Position numbers and translations under genes: made by a program
The notes under the pieces: generated by a model
What the model was told of the DNA's origin: nothing
The model's database searches: none
Seen by the model: the letters and a program-made list of their open reading frames with translations, nothing else
Origin: Chitinophagia bacterium
Lineage (GTDB): Bacteria; Bacteroidota; Bacteroidia; Chitinophagales; Chitinophagaceae
Reading direction: 5' to 3'
Length of the DNA: 5,580 nt
Assembly (NCBI GenBank): GCA_010027295.1
Contig: RGVM01000204.1
Span: 1-5,580 of the forward strand
Shown: in pieces, positions 1 through 5,580 of the stretch
Position numbering within the stretch: the stretch's first letter is position 1
How the letters are laid out: each line of letters starts with the position of its first letter

Positions 1-816
1 TTCGTGACCCGCCTGCTGCCCGACGTCGGATGGGACAGCATCCGGAACCTCGGCTACCCGATCAATACCATCGGCAACGAGGGAAGTCTAGTCGTGGCCG
101 CCGACGGACTGACGGCCTATTTTGCGAGCGAGAGGGATGACTCCCGCGGCGGTCTCGACCTGTATGCTTTCCGGATGAGGCCCGAGATAGCACCCCGGGC
201 TACCACATGGGTGCAAGGCAGGGTGTTCGACGACAAGACGGGAAAAGGTCTCCCATCCGCCGTCGAACTCACCAACCTCTCTGACGGCAGGCTCCTCAAC
301 TGTGTTCAGACAGACGAAGACGGCAGATATCTCGTCACCCTTCCCTCCGGTGCCGACTATGGCTTCCATGTTCGACGAAAAGGCTACCTGTTCCACTCAG
401 GGTCCTTTCCGCTGTCGAAGACGCCGGACGCACCCTACACGCTCGACATCCCCCTCATGCCCATCGAACGGGACGCCGTCGTCGAGCTCCGCAACCTGTA
501 CTTCCCCTCCGGCTCCGCCACGCTTGCGCCGGCCTCGGCCACCGAACTCGACCAACTCGTGCAGCTGCTCACGGAGAACCCCTCACTGCGCGTACGGATA
601 GAAGGACACACGGATGATGTCGGTACCGCGCAGGACAACCTAGCCCTGTCGAACCGCCGCTCCGCCTCCGTCGTGGACCATCTAGTATCGAAGGGCATCC
701 CGCGTGAACGCCTCAGCTGCCAGGGTTTCGGAGCCACCCGGCCCGTCACGCCAAACACTTCGGTTGAGGCAAGGGCCCGCAATCGACGCACCGAACTCCG
801 GGTACTCGGCCTGTGA
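1..816 (+). CDS. OmpA-family outer-membrane protein, 3' part (propeller end, CRD-like domain, OmpA C-terminal domain)
   Basis: The reading frame is open at the left edge, so the N-terminus is missing and the GTG at position 4 is not a credible start. Counting from that codon, residues about 15-56 (NLGYPINT, EGSLVVAADG, YFASER, GGLDLYAF) look like the last blade of a PD40/WD40-like propeller. Residues about 68-150 form a carboxypeptidase-regulatory-like beta-sandwich (VQGRVFDDKTGKGLPSA, TDEDGRYLVTLPSG). Residues about 160-268 are an OmpA C-terminal domain: FPSGSATL, then GHTDDVG, then LSNRRSASVV, then GFGATRP, ending in ARNRRTELRV. D204 and R219 sit 15 residues apart, as do the Asp/Arg pair that holds diaminopimelate in OmpA proteins, so peptidoglycan binding is expected. 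In Bacteroidota this domain order is shared by PorE of type IX secretion and by other envelope proteins. The N-terminal TPR or lipobox needed to choose between them is outside the window. Domain calls are firm; the specific role is not. Confidence 0.9.
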   Translation, partial: FVTRLLPDVGWDSIRNLGYPINTIGNEGSLVVAADGLTAYFASERDDSRGGLDLYAFRMRPEIAPRATTWVQGRVFDDKTGKGLPSAVELTNLSDGRLLNCVQTDEDGRYLVTLPSGADYGFHVRRKGYLFHSGSFPLSKTPDAPYTLDIPLMPIERDAVVELRNLYFPSGSATLAPASATELDQLVQLLTENPSLRVRIEGHTDDVGTAQDNLALSNRRSASVVDHLVSKGIPRERLSCQGFGATRPVTPNTSVEARARNRRTELRVLGL

Positions 817-823
817 GTAGCCC

Positions 824-838
824 CCCGCAAACGGCGGG
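824..838. terminator. Small GC hairpin after the OmpA-family gene; weak terminator candidate
   Basis: CCCGC (824-828) and GCGGG (834-838) form a 5-bp perfect stem around the loop AAACG, starting 7 nt after the TGA at 814-816. On the + strand it is followed by AAAAACAC rather than a T-run, so it does not look like a classical intrinsic terminator. It may only be a transcript-end stabiliser or chance in GC-rich DNA. Confidence 0.25.
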
Positions 839-846
839 AAAAACAC

Positions 847-866
847 GTTGCCGAAATCGTGGCAAC
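847..866. repeat. 6-bp inverted repeat upstream of dprA
   Basis: GTTGCC (847-852) and GGCAAC (861-866) are perfect inverted arms around an 8-nt spacer. The repeat lies just upstream of the candidate -33 TTG at 870-872. It could be half-sites for a dimeric regulator or a weak RNA hairpin. No T-run follows, and a 6-bp repeat can arise by chance. Confidence 0.3.
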
Positions 867-869
867 CAC

Positions 870-899
870 TTGTCGCAGGTCCGCCCCGGAAGTAGTTTG
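870..899 (+). promoter_or_regulatory. Candidate Bacteroidota-type promoter for dprA
   Basis: TTG at 870-872 is followed after 20 nt by TAGTTTG at 893-899. The Bacteroidota primary sigma factor recognises a -33 TTG and a -7 TAnnTTTG box about 17-23 nt apart. Here the -7 box is one base short (TA-G-TTTG). The box ends 4 nt before the ATG at 904, which puts the predicted transcription start at or almost at the start codon. Confidence 0.4.
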
Positions 900-903
900 C
901 GGC

Positions 904-2013
904 ATGTCCGCAGACGAGCTCCTTCACCTGATCGCACTGACCTGCGTGCCGCAGATCGGCACCGTGCATGCCCGCACCCTCATCCGTCACCTGGGATCGG
1001 CGGAGGCCGTCTTTCGCGCGAAACGGCAGGAACTCGAAAGGATCCCTGGCATCGGATCGGCCAGGGTCTCCTCCATACGGGGGTTCCGAGGCTTCCCGCG
1101 AGCGGAAGCAGAACTCCGCTTCCTGGAGAAGGAAGACGTTCAGGCCGTCGTGGAAGGAGAGCCGCTGTACCCCAGGCGACTACTGCACTGTCCGGATGCT
1201 CCGCTATTGCTCTTCCTGCGCGGCAACGGGTCGCTCAATGCCGGACGGACAGTCGGCATCGTGGGGACGAGGACACCCACCTCCTACGGTCGCGACTGGC
1301 TGGCGGGCTTCCTGAAGGATCTGGCGGCCTACCGCCCCGTCGTCGTGAGCGGACTCGCATACGGCATCGACACGGCAGCCCATCAGCAGGCCCTTGCCTT
1401 CGGCCTTCAGACTTTCGGTGTCCTCGCCCATGGACTTGACAGGGTCTATCCCCCGGCCAACCAAGGCCTCGCAAGGGAGATGATGCAGGGAGGTGGGCTT
1501 CTCAGCGAATACATGAGCGGCACTCCGCCCGATGCCCCGAACTTCCCCCGCCGCAACCGCATCGTCGCGGCACTCTCCGACGTCGTCGTAGTGGTGGAGA
1601 CGGGGGAGCGGGGCGGCAGCATGATCACCGCCGACATCGCCAACGGATACCATCGGGAAGTGATGGCGCTGCCGGGAAGGGTCTGTGACGTCAAGAGCCA
1701 GGGCTGCAATCTGCTCTTGCGCGAGCACCGTGCCCACCTGGTTGGCAGTGCCGAGGACCTGGTGCGACTGCTCAACTGGGATCTCAGGACCCGGCCACCG
1801 CGGCGTATACAGACAAGACTGTTCGAAGACCTCGATACGGGTGAACGGAACTTGCTGGAGACCATCACGGCCCGCGAGGGCATCCATATCGACGAGCTCT
1901 GCCGCATCGCGGGCATTCGGGGAACGGAAGCCGCCTCCGCCATCCTCAACCTTGAGATGAAGGGCCTGCTGGAATCGATGCCGGGCAAGCGCTATCGGGT
2001 ACCGCCGGGTTGA
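904..2013 (+). CDS. dprA: DNA-processing protein DprA (RecA loader in transformation)
   Basis: DprA binds incoming single-stranded DNA in the cytoplasm and loads RecA on it during natural transformation; it also occurs in species not known to be competent. The 369-residue product has an N-terminal helix-hairpin-helix/SAM-like part (residues about 5-60, with PGIGSARVSSI). The Rossmann-like core follows: VGIVGTR 117-123, SGLAYGIDTAAH 149-160, FPRRNRIVAALSD 214-226, GSMITA 238-243 and GCNLLLRE 267-274. A C-terminal winged-helix region (about 311-366) ends with KGLLESMPGKRYRV. Length is normal for the family. I chose the ATG at 904 over an in-frame GTG at 859, because homology begins with ADELLHLIAL and the extra 15 residues look unlike DprA. 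AHGLDRVYP and ANGYHREVMALPGR are Bacteroidota-like variants. The gene lies 87 bp after the OmpA-family gene and 75 bp before guaB. No functional link to either is apparent. Confidence 0.96.
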   Translation: MSADELLHLIALTCVPQIGTVHARTLIRHLGSAEAVFRAKRQELERIPGIGSARVSSIRGFRGFPRAEAELRFLEKEDVQAVVEGEPLYPRRLLHCPDAPLLLFLRGNGSLNAGRTVGIVGTRTPTSYGRDWLAGFLKDLAAYRPVVVSGLAYGIDTAAHQQALAFGLQTFGVLAHGLDRVYPPANQGLAREMMQGGGLLSEYMSGTPPDAPNFPRRNRIVAALSDVVVVVETGERGGSMITADIANGYHREVMALPGRVCDVKSQGCNLLLREHRAHLVGSAEDLVRLLNWDLRTRPPRRIQTRLFEDLDTGERNLLETITAREGIHIDELCRIAGIRGTEAASAILNLEMKGLLESMPGKRYRVPPG

Positions 2014-2031
2014 AGCGTCGCCGGACACAGG

Positions 2032-2040
2032 TTGTCCACA
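2032..2040 (+). promoter_or_regulatory. DnaA-box-like 9-mer upstream of guaB
   Basis: TTGTCCACA differs at one base from the DnaA-box consensus TTATnCACA. It lies 48 bp before the guaB ATG. It overlaps a small inverted repeat (GGACA 2023-2027, TGTCC 2033-2037), and CACAGG occurs at 2026-2031 and again at 2037-2042, 11 bp apart. DnaA control of the gua operon has been described in E. coli. Whether this single near-match binds DnaA is speculation. Confidence 0.2.
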
Positions 2041-2077
2041 GGATTCGAAGGCATGACTCGAAAAAGGACGCTTTGCG

Positions 2078-2085
2078 TACTTTTG
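2078..2085 (+). promoter_or_regulatory. Candidate -7 promoter box immediately before guaB
   Basis: TACTTTTG is an exact match to the Bacteroidota -7 consensus TAnnTTTG and ends 3 nt before the ATG at 2089. No TTG lies 17-23 nt upstream, so the -33 element is missing or degenerate. If functional, transcription would start at about the A of the ATG, giving a leaderless guaB message. Confidence 0.35.
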
Positions 2086-2088
2086 CCA

Positions 2089-3582
2089 ATGGCAACAAGA
2101 AAAACCTCCCTTCCGGGCGACATAACCGATCGCTTTTTGGGCGAAGGCCTTACTTTCGACGATGTCCTCCTCTGCCCGGCATACTCCGAAGTCCTGCCCC
2201 GGGAAGTGGACGTGACGTCCCGCATCACGAGGGATATCACCCTCAAGATTCCGTTCATCTCCGCCGCCATGGACACCGTCACCGAATCACAGATGGCGAT
2301 GGCGCTCGCAAGGGAAGGCGGCATCGGGATCCTGCACAAGAATATGAGTATCGAGGAGCAGGCCGAGCAGGTGCGTCGGGTCAAACGCAGCGAGAGTTGG
2401 CTGATCATCGACCCCGTCACTCTACGGGAGGATGCGACCATCGGCGATGCACAGCTGCTGATGCGGGAGAACCGCATCGGAGGGATACCTATCGTCAATG
2501 CACAGGGGAAGCTGGTCGGAATCCTCACCAACCGCGACCTGCGCTTCCAGACCGACCACAAACGCAAGGTCAGCGAGGTCATGACCTCCGAGGGCCTCAT
2601 CACGGCCCCCGAGGGTACCGACCTCAAGAAGGCCGAGAAGATCCTGCAGAAGCACCGGATCGAGAAGCTGCCCGTCGTCGGCCGCAACGGCAGGCTGATC
2701 GGATTGATCACCTACCGCGACATCCTGCAGCAGCAAAGCTTCCCCAATGCCGTCAAGGACCATCTCGGAAGGCTGCGCGTCGGAGCCGCCCTGGGGATCA
2801 CGCTTGACCTCATGGACCGCGCGGCCGCCTTGCAGCAGCACGGGGTGGACGTCGTCTGCCTCGACAGCGCCCATGGGCATTCCAAGGGAGTCATCGAGGC
2901 GCTGAAGTCGCTCAAGAAGCGCCACCCCGACCTGTCCGTGGTGGCCGGCAACATCGGCACCGCCGAAGGCGCCAAGGCCCTCGCCGACGCAGGCGCCGAC
3001 GCTGTCAAGGTGGGCATCGGTCCCGGTTCCATTTGCACGACCCGCATTGTGGCCGGGGCGGGCGTACCTCAGATCACCGCCATCATGGAGGCGGCGGGCG
3101 CCCTTCGGAAGCGCAACATCCCCCTCATCGCCGATGGCGGCATACGCTACACGGGCGACGTCGTCAAGGCCATCGCCGCAGGCGCCTCCGCCGTCATGAT
3201 GGGCAGCATCTTCGCAGGCGTCGAGGAGAGCCCCGGCGAAACGATACTGTACGAGGGTCGGAAGTTCAAGCAGTACCGGGGCATGGGCTCCATCGGCGCC
3301 ATGCAGCAGGGTAGCAGCGACCGGTACTTCCAGGATGCGGGGGCCGGCGCCAAGAAGCTGGTGCCGGAAGGCATCGAAGGCAGGGTGCCCTACAAGGGCA
3401 ACCTGGGAGAGGTCGTGGCGCAGTTCACCGGCGGCCTGCGCTCTGGCATGGGCTACTGCGGCGCGCGCGACCTCGCGGGGCTGCAAAAGGCAAAGTTCAT
3501 CAGGATTACCAACGCCGGCATGAAGGAAAGCCACGCCCACGACATCGTAATCACGAAGGAAGCGCCCAACTACAGCCGCTGA
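2089..3582 (+). CDS. guaB: Inosine-5'-monophosphate dehydrogenase
   Basis: IMP dehydrogenase oxidises IMP to XMP with NAD+, the committed step of guanine nucleotide synthesis, as a cytoplasmic tetramer/octamer. From the ATG at 2089 the product has 497 residues, close to the usual 485-500. The TIM-barrel start is [17 protein letters not shown] (21-37), with [12 protein letters not shown] 56-67 and [10 protein letters not shown] 77-86. A Bateman pair of CBS domains (about 104-160 and 165-222) is inserted in the barrel. The second half carries LDSAHGHS 258-265, the catalytic loop GPGSICTTR 311-319 with Cys316, the phosphate site DGGIRYTGD 349-357, GSIFAG 372-377, the Arg-Tyr pair 412-413 in SSDRYFQ, and the flap [11 protein letters not shown] 428-438. 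Every key residue is present. An ATG at 2053 and a TTG at 2032 are in frame, but they add residues without family resemblance. The -7-like box at 2078 also favours 2089. The gene appears monocistronic: the next gene is convergent, 12 bp away, and no guaA is visible. Confidence 0.97.
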   Translation: MATRKTSLPGDITDRFLGEGLTFDDVLLCPAYSEVLPREVDVTSRITRDITLKIPFISAAMDTVTESQMAMALAREGGIGILHKNMSIEEQAEQVRRVKRSESWLIIDPVTLREDATIGDAQLLMRENRIGGIPIVNAQGKLVGILTNRDLRFQTDHKRKVSEVMTSEGLITAPEGTDLKKAEKILQKHRIEKLPVVGRNGRLIGLITYRDILQQQSFPNAVKDHLGRLRVGAALGITLDLMDRAAALQQHGVDVVCLDSAHGHSKGVIEALKSLKKRHPDLSVVAGNIGTAEGAKALADAGADAVKVGIGPGSICTTRIVAGAGVPQITAIMEAAGALRKRNIPLIADGGIRYTGDVVKAIAAGASAVMMGSIFAGVEESPGETILYEGRKFKQYRGMGSIGAMQQGSSDRYFQDAGAGAKKLVPEGIEGRVPYKGNLGEVVAQFTGGLRSGMGYCGARDLAGLQKAKFIRITNAGMKESHAHDIVITKEAPNYSR

Positions 3583-3594
3583 GGCCGGAAAGGG

Positions 3595-4614
3595 TCATTT
3601 CGCCCATAGCCGGAAGTCGTCCCAGTAGATGTTCAGCGAAAGGCCCTGCTGATGGAGGTAGTCGACCAATGTCTTCGAGGTGTACATCTTCATGGGGTTG
3701 AAATGGGTGACGCCATCGGGGGCGGCATCCCCTGAGTTGTGCGTGAAATGCGTGACGTCGAAGACAGTCTGTCGCACTCCGCCTTCCGGCGTGATGCTCA
3801 GCAGGAACCGCCCGTTGTCGCGGTTGCCCTCTTTGAACCAGTACTCCATGGTGAACCACTTGCCGACGGGTATCTTGACGGAGGGCGCCTGACGCGACCA
3901 GATGGTGGTGTACTTCTGGCTGCCGTCTGCAAAGAGCTGGCAGTCCTGCGCGTCGAGAATGAAGCAGAGGTCGCTCTCCGTGGGCACAAGCTTCCCGATG
4001 CCGAGCGTAAGTCTGTAACGATTGGGCACCGTCTGGCTCCAAGTGATGTTGTTCCATATCTCGACGATGGTAAGCCAGTCGATGGAAGCCGGATATTTCC
4101 GCAACGCCTCGAACTCGGCCACCGGCAGGAGCATGCGGACAGACTGATAGTAGTCCTTGAATCCGCTTCGGATGTTGTAGAACTCGTACTGCACCCTGCC
4201 GCGATAAATGCCGCCGTCGAGCCATGTATCCTGAAGGCGGTAATGAAGCACCCGGTTCGAGGGATTCAGCGGGTCCTGGGTGAGCCGGGCCCTGCGTATG
4301 GTGCTGTCACCACCGTTATAATTGAAGTAGGGCCTCGTGGATAAAAGGGTGTTCTCGAGAGCATCCCAGTCGTTCAAAGATGAGAGGCTGTTGTCGCGAC
4401 CTGTGATCCTGTCATTTTGGGTGCCGAAGGGAATGATGCCGCAGCCGGCCTCGAAATTCGACTGGAAGACAAGAGTTCCCTTCAGGGTCGAAGGGTCGGT
4501 CTGAGGAGGAGTGACGGGGTCTGCCGTCGAACCTCCGGAGGACTTCCGGCAGGCGGAAAGCAGGAACATTAGGAAAAGGGCAGAGGTCGCCCGGGTGAGG
4601 GTTCTATATGCCAT
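3595..4614 (-). CDS. Putative lipoprotein with concanavalin-like (polysaccharide-lyase-type) fold
   Basis: The 339-residue product begins with a lipoprotein signal peptide: basic MAYRTLTR, hydrophobic SALFLMFLL, and lipobox L19-S20-A21-C22. A Ser/Thr/Pro-rich linker (about 23-44) follows. The mature domain resembles heparin-lyase/alginate-lyase jelly rolls of the concanavalin A-like superfamily. It opens with the strand GTLVFQSNFEAGCG (46-59) and has RVLHYRLQD and GRVQYEFYN, YYQSVRMLLP (155-164), WLTIVEIWN (180-188), GKWFTMEYWFKEG (251-263), and the closing strand LNIYWDDFRLW (327-337). Proteins of this shape bind or cleave polysaccharides. I cannot assign a catalytic set or substrate, so enzyme versus carbohydrate-binding protein is open. 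Cys58, Cys217 and Cys225 could form a disulfide after export. The gene is convergent with guaB (12 bp, no clear terminator between the stops) and divergent from the DUF4105-type gene. Coding by this strand is supported by the signal peptide and coherent composition; the opposite-strand frames are not credible. Confidence 0.82.
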   Translation of the reverse strand: MAYRTLTRATSALFLMFLLSACRKSSGGSTADPVTPPQTDPSTLKGTLVFQSNFEAGCGIIPFGTQNDRITGRDNSLSSLNDWDALENTLLSTRPYFNYNGGDSTIRRARLTQDPLNPSNRVLHYRLQDTWLDGGIYRGRVQYEFYNIRSGFKDYYQSVRMLLPVAEFEALRKYPASIDWLTIVEIWNNITWSQTVPNRYRLTLGIGKLVPTESDLCFILDAQDCQLFADGSQKYTTIWSRQAPSVKIPVGKWFTMEYWFKEGNRDNGRFLLSITPEGGVRQTVFDVTHFTHNSGDAAPDGVTHFNPMKMYTSKTLVDYLHQQGLSLNIYWDDFRLWAK

Positions 4615-4642
4615 GAGGGGTCCGTTGCGATGATGAAAATAT

Positions 4643-4651
4643 CAAATCGTA
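4643..4651 (-). promoter_or_regulatory. Possible -7 box of the minus-strand lipoprotein gene
   Basis: Read on the minus strand, 4651 down to 4643 is TACGATTTG, a TAnnTTTG-like box with one extra spacer base, 28 nt before the ATG at 4614. No clear TTG lies at the -33 distance, so this is a weak call. Three of its bases (4649-4651) fall in the left arm of the inverted repeat at 4649-4680. Confidence 0.22.
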
Positions 4652-4680
4652 GCCATACGCTTCCTTTTGGAAATGGCTAC
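4649..4680. repeat. Nested inverted repeat in the divergent intergenic region; operator or hairpin candidate
   Basis: GTAGCCAT (4649-4656) and ATGGCTAC (4673-4680) are perfect 8-bp inverted arms. Inside, TTCC (4661-4664) and GGAA (4669-4672) form a second 4-bp inverted pair around TTTT, with ACGC (4657-4660) as a one-sided bulge. The repeat sits in the 88-bp gap between the minus-strand lipoprotein gene and the + strand DUF4105-type gene and overlaps both candidate promoters. A dimeric regulator shared by the two genes would fit, as would a 5' UTR hairpin of a longer transcript. Confidence 0.5.
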
Positions 4681-4699
4681 ATCGAAATTGCTACTTTTA
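4667..4699 (+). promoter_or_regulatory. Candidate promoter of the DUF4105-type gene
   Basis: TTG at 4667-4669, a 22-nt spacer and TACTTTTA at 4692-4699 approximate the Bacteroidota TTG/TAnnTTTG promoter, with the last base A instead of G. The -7 box ends 3 nt before the ATG at 4703, the same arrangement as at guaB. Confidence 0.35.
4670..4694. repeat. Imperfect 11-bp direct repeat before the DUF4105-type gene
   Basis: GAAATGGCTAC (4670-4680) and GAAATTGCTAC (4684-4694) differ at one base and are offset by 14 bp. The first copy overlaps the right arm of the inverted repeat at 4649-4680, and the second runs into the candidate -7 box. GTAGC/GCTAC thus occurs three times in 46 bp, consistent with multiple half-sites for a regulator. 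Confidence 0.45.
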
Positions 4700-4702
4700 A
4701 GC

Positions 4703-5580
4703 ATGCGACGTTTCGCTTCAATCCTGCTCCTACTGAGCATCCTATCGGGGTCCACGCCCGCACAGACGGACAGCTCCGGACTGCGCGTCAGCCTGCTCAC
4801 CTGCAGTCCGGGCTCCGAACTGTACTCCACCTTCGGGCACAGCGCACTGCGCATCGTAGATACTGCTGTGGGCACCGACATCGTCTACAACTTCGGCGTG
4901 TTCGACTTCAGCGACCCCGAATTCTACGCCAAGTTCGTTCGCGGCAAACTGCTCTACTTCCTCGACCAGGAGGCGTTCCCTTACTTCCAATACGCCTACG
5001 TCGTCGAAGGTCGTCGGATCACCGAGCAGGTGCTCCGCCTCGATGAGGGTCGCAAGCGCAGCATCCAGACCTTTTTAGCAGAAAACCTCCGGCCGGAGAA
5101 CCGATATTACAAGTATGACTTCCTGTTCGACAACTGCACCACGCGACTCCGCGATCTGATTCTGGGTCAGCAGTCCTCCACCATCCGTACCGGTCGGGTG
5201 CTGGACGACACGACTACGACCTTCCGAGAGCAACTGCACACCTATCTCTACCGGAACCACCAGTACTGGTCGGCCCTGGGTATCGACATCCTGCTGGGCT
5301 CGCGTATCGACAGGCCGATGACCAACGAGCAGGCCATGTTCCTGCCCGACTTTTTGGAGAAGGCCCTCGACAGCTCCCACGATGCGACCGGAACCATCGT
5401 GTCTGAAAAGGCCGTCATCCTGGAACGCCCCTTGATGCCCGATGAGGACGCACCCTCGATACCTCCTACGGTCCTGGCCTTCTCGTGCATCTTCGGGATC
5501 CTCATAGGGCTTTCGTTCCTTCGGTCGAAGGTCGCAGCGATCCTCCTCAGCGCTACCGATGCGCTATTGTTCTTTGCCAC
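4703..5580 (+). CDS. DUF4105 / Lnb N-terminal-like periplasmic domain protein, 5' part
   Basis: The frame is open through the right edge (292 codons visible), so the C-terminus is missing. From the ATG at 4703 the product starts with a signal peptide (MRRF, then ASILLLLSILSG, with cleavage likely after the Ala at 20). The exported domain follows: VSLLTCSPGSELYSTFGHSA, then RIVD, VYNFGVFDFSDPEFYAKFVRG and YYKYDFLFDNCTTRLRD. This is the DUF4105 family, annotated as the N-terminal periplasmic domain of lacto-N-biosidase-like proteins. The conserved GHS (His46) and DNCTTR (Cys145) look like a His/Cys pair in the order seen in circularly permuted papain-like enzymes. That is inference, and substrate and reaction are unknown. 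A membrane segment at about 256-273 (TVLAFSCIFGILIGLSFL) and the start of another (276 onward) suggest the multi-helix C-terminal part common in this family, placing His and Cys outside the cytoplasmic membrane. An in-frame ATG at 4673 would add MATSKLLLLS. I prefer 4703 for the cleaner signal peptide and its distance from the -7-like box. Confidence 0.85.
   Translation, partial: MRRFASILLLLSILSGSTPAQTDSSGLRVSLLTCSPGSELYSTFGHSALRIVDTAVGTDIVYNFGVFDFSDPEFYAKFVRGKLLYFLDQEAFPYFQYAYVVEGRRITEQVLRLDEGRKRSIQTFLAENLRPENRYYKYDFLFDNCTTRLRDLILGQQSSTIRTGRVLDDTTTTFREQLHTYLYRNHQYWSALGIDILLGSRIDRPMTNEQAMFLPDFLEKALDSSHDATGTIVSEKAVILERPLMPDEDAPSIPPTVLAFSCIFGILIGLSFLRSKVAAILLSATDALLFFA

Noticed and set aside
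859..903. GTG at 859 as the dprA start
   Set aside because: The 15 added residues do not resemble DprA N-termini, and the stretch contains the candidate promoter and the right arm of an inverted repeat. The ATG at 904 fits better.
1204..2028. A 274-codon minus-strand frame across dprA
   Set aside because: It is antisense to the conserved Rossmann and winged-helix parts of DprA, has no recognisable motifs, and is explained by the codon bias of the real gene.
2032..2088. TTG at 2032 or ATG at 2053 as the guaB start
   Set aside because: Both add residues outside the family's N-terminal pattern, and the DNA there carries a DnaA-box-like site and a -7-like box. The ATG at 2053 cannot be fully excluded.
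2422..3540. A 372-codon open frame on the minus strand within guaB
   Set aside because: It lies wholly antisense to a complete, motif-perfect IMP dehydrogenase. GC-rich codon bias produces such long shadow frames, and the translation shows no recognisable domain.
3739..4344. A 201-codon + strand frame opposite the minus-strand lipoprotein gene
   Set aside because: The minus-strand frame has a signal peptide, a lipobox and a coherent beta-rich domain. The + strand product looks like an antisense shadow with no start context.
4630..5046. A 138-codon + strand frame overlapping the divergent region and the DUF4105-type gene
   Set aside because: Its translation turns into Arg/Pro/His-rich low-complexity text typical of a shifted frame. 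The frame starting at 4703 carries the signal peptide and DUF4105 motifs.
1..5580. A novel defence, mobile or multi-gene accessory system
   Set aside because: I looked for transposase or integrase motifs, toxin-antitoxin pairs, CRISPR-like repeats, tRNA genes and terminal repeats on both strands and saw none. The genes are housekeeping or envelope types in an ordinary arrangement.

Overview
The window is a GC-rich stretch of chromosome, most likely from a Bacteroidota or related FCB-group bacterium. Three things point there. The first gene has the Bacteroidota-type architecture of WD40-like propeller, carboxypeptidase-regulatory-like domain and OmpA C-terminal domain. The DprA has Bacteroidota-style motifs (AHGLDRVYP, ANGYHREVMALPGR, GCNLLLRE). 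The last gene is a DUF4105/Lnb N-terminal-like protein, a family common in that phylum. Shine-Dalgarno sequences are essentially absent, and several gene starts carry TAnnTTTG-like -7 promoter boxes, which fits the same phylum.

Layout: (1) bases 1-816, + strand, the 3' part of an OmpA-family outer-membrane protein whose start lies outside the window; (2) 817-903, a spacer with two small inverted repeats and a candidate promoter; (3) 904-2013, + strand, dprA, the DNA-processing protein that loads RecA on incoming single-stranded DNA; (4) 2014-2088, a spacer with a DnaA-box-like 9-mer and a -7-like box; (5) 2089-3582, + strand, guaB (IMP dehydrogenase, complete); (6) only 12 bp to the convergent stop of a minus-strand lipoprotein gene (3595-4614) with a probable concanavalin-like, polysaccharide-lyase-type fold; (7) 4615-4702, a compact divergent control region with a nested inverted repeat and an imperfect 11-bp direct repeat; (8) 4703-5580, + strand, the 5' part of a DUF4105-type periplasmic/membrane protein that runs off the window.

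The genes do not form an obvious single pathway. Two are housekeeping (dprA, guaB), and three encode exported or envelope proteins. I see no mobile element, CRISPR array, RNA gene or defence cassette, and no clearly new multi-gene system. The most interesting signals are regulatory. Three of the four starts in the window have a TA-N(1-2)-TTTR box ending only 3-4 nt before the ATG, which suggests leaderless or nearly leaderless transcripts. The divergent region 4615-4702 looks like a shared operator. The partial first gene shows the domain order of the type IX secretion protein PorE.
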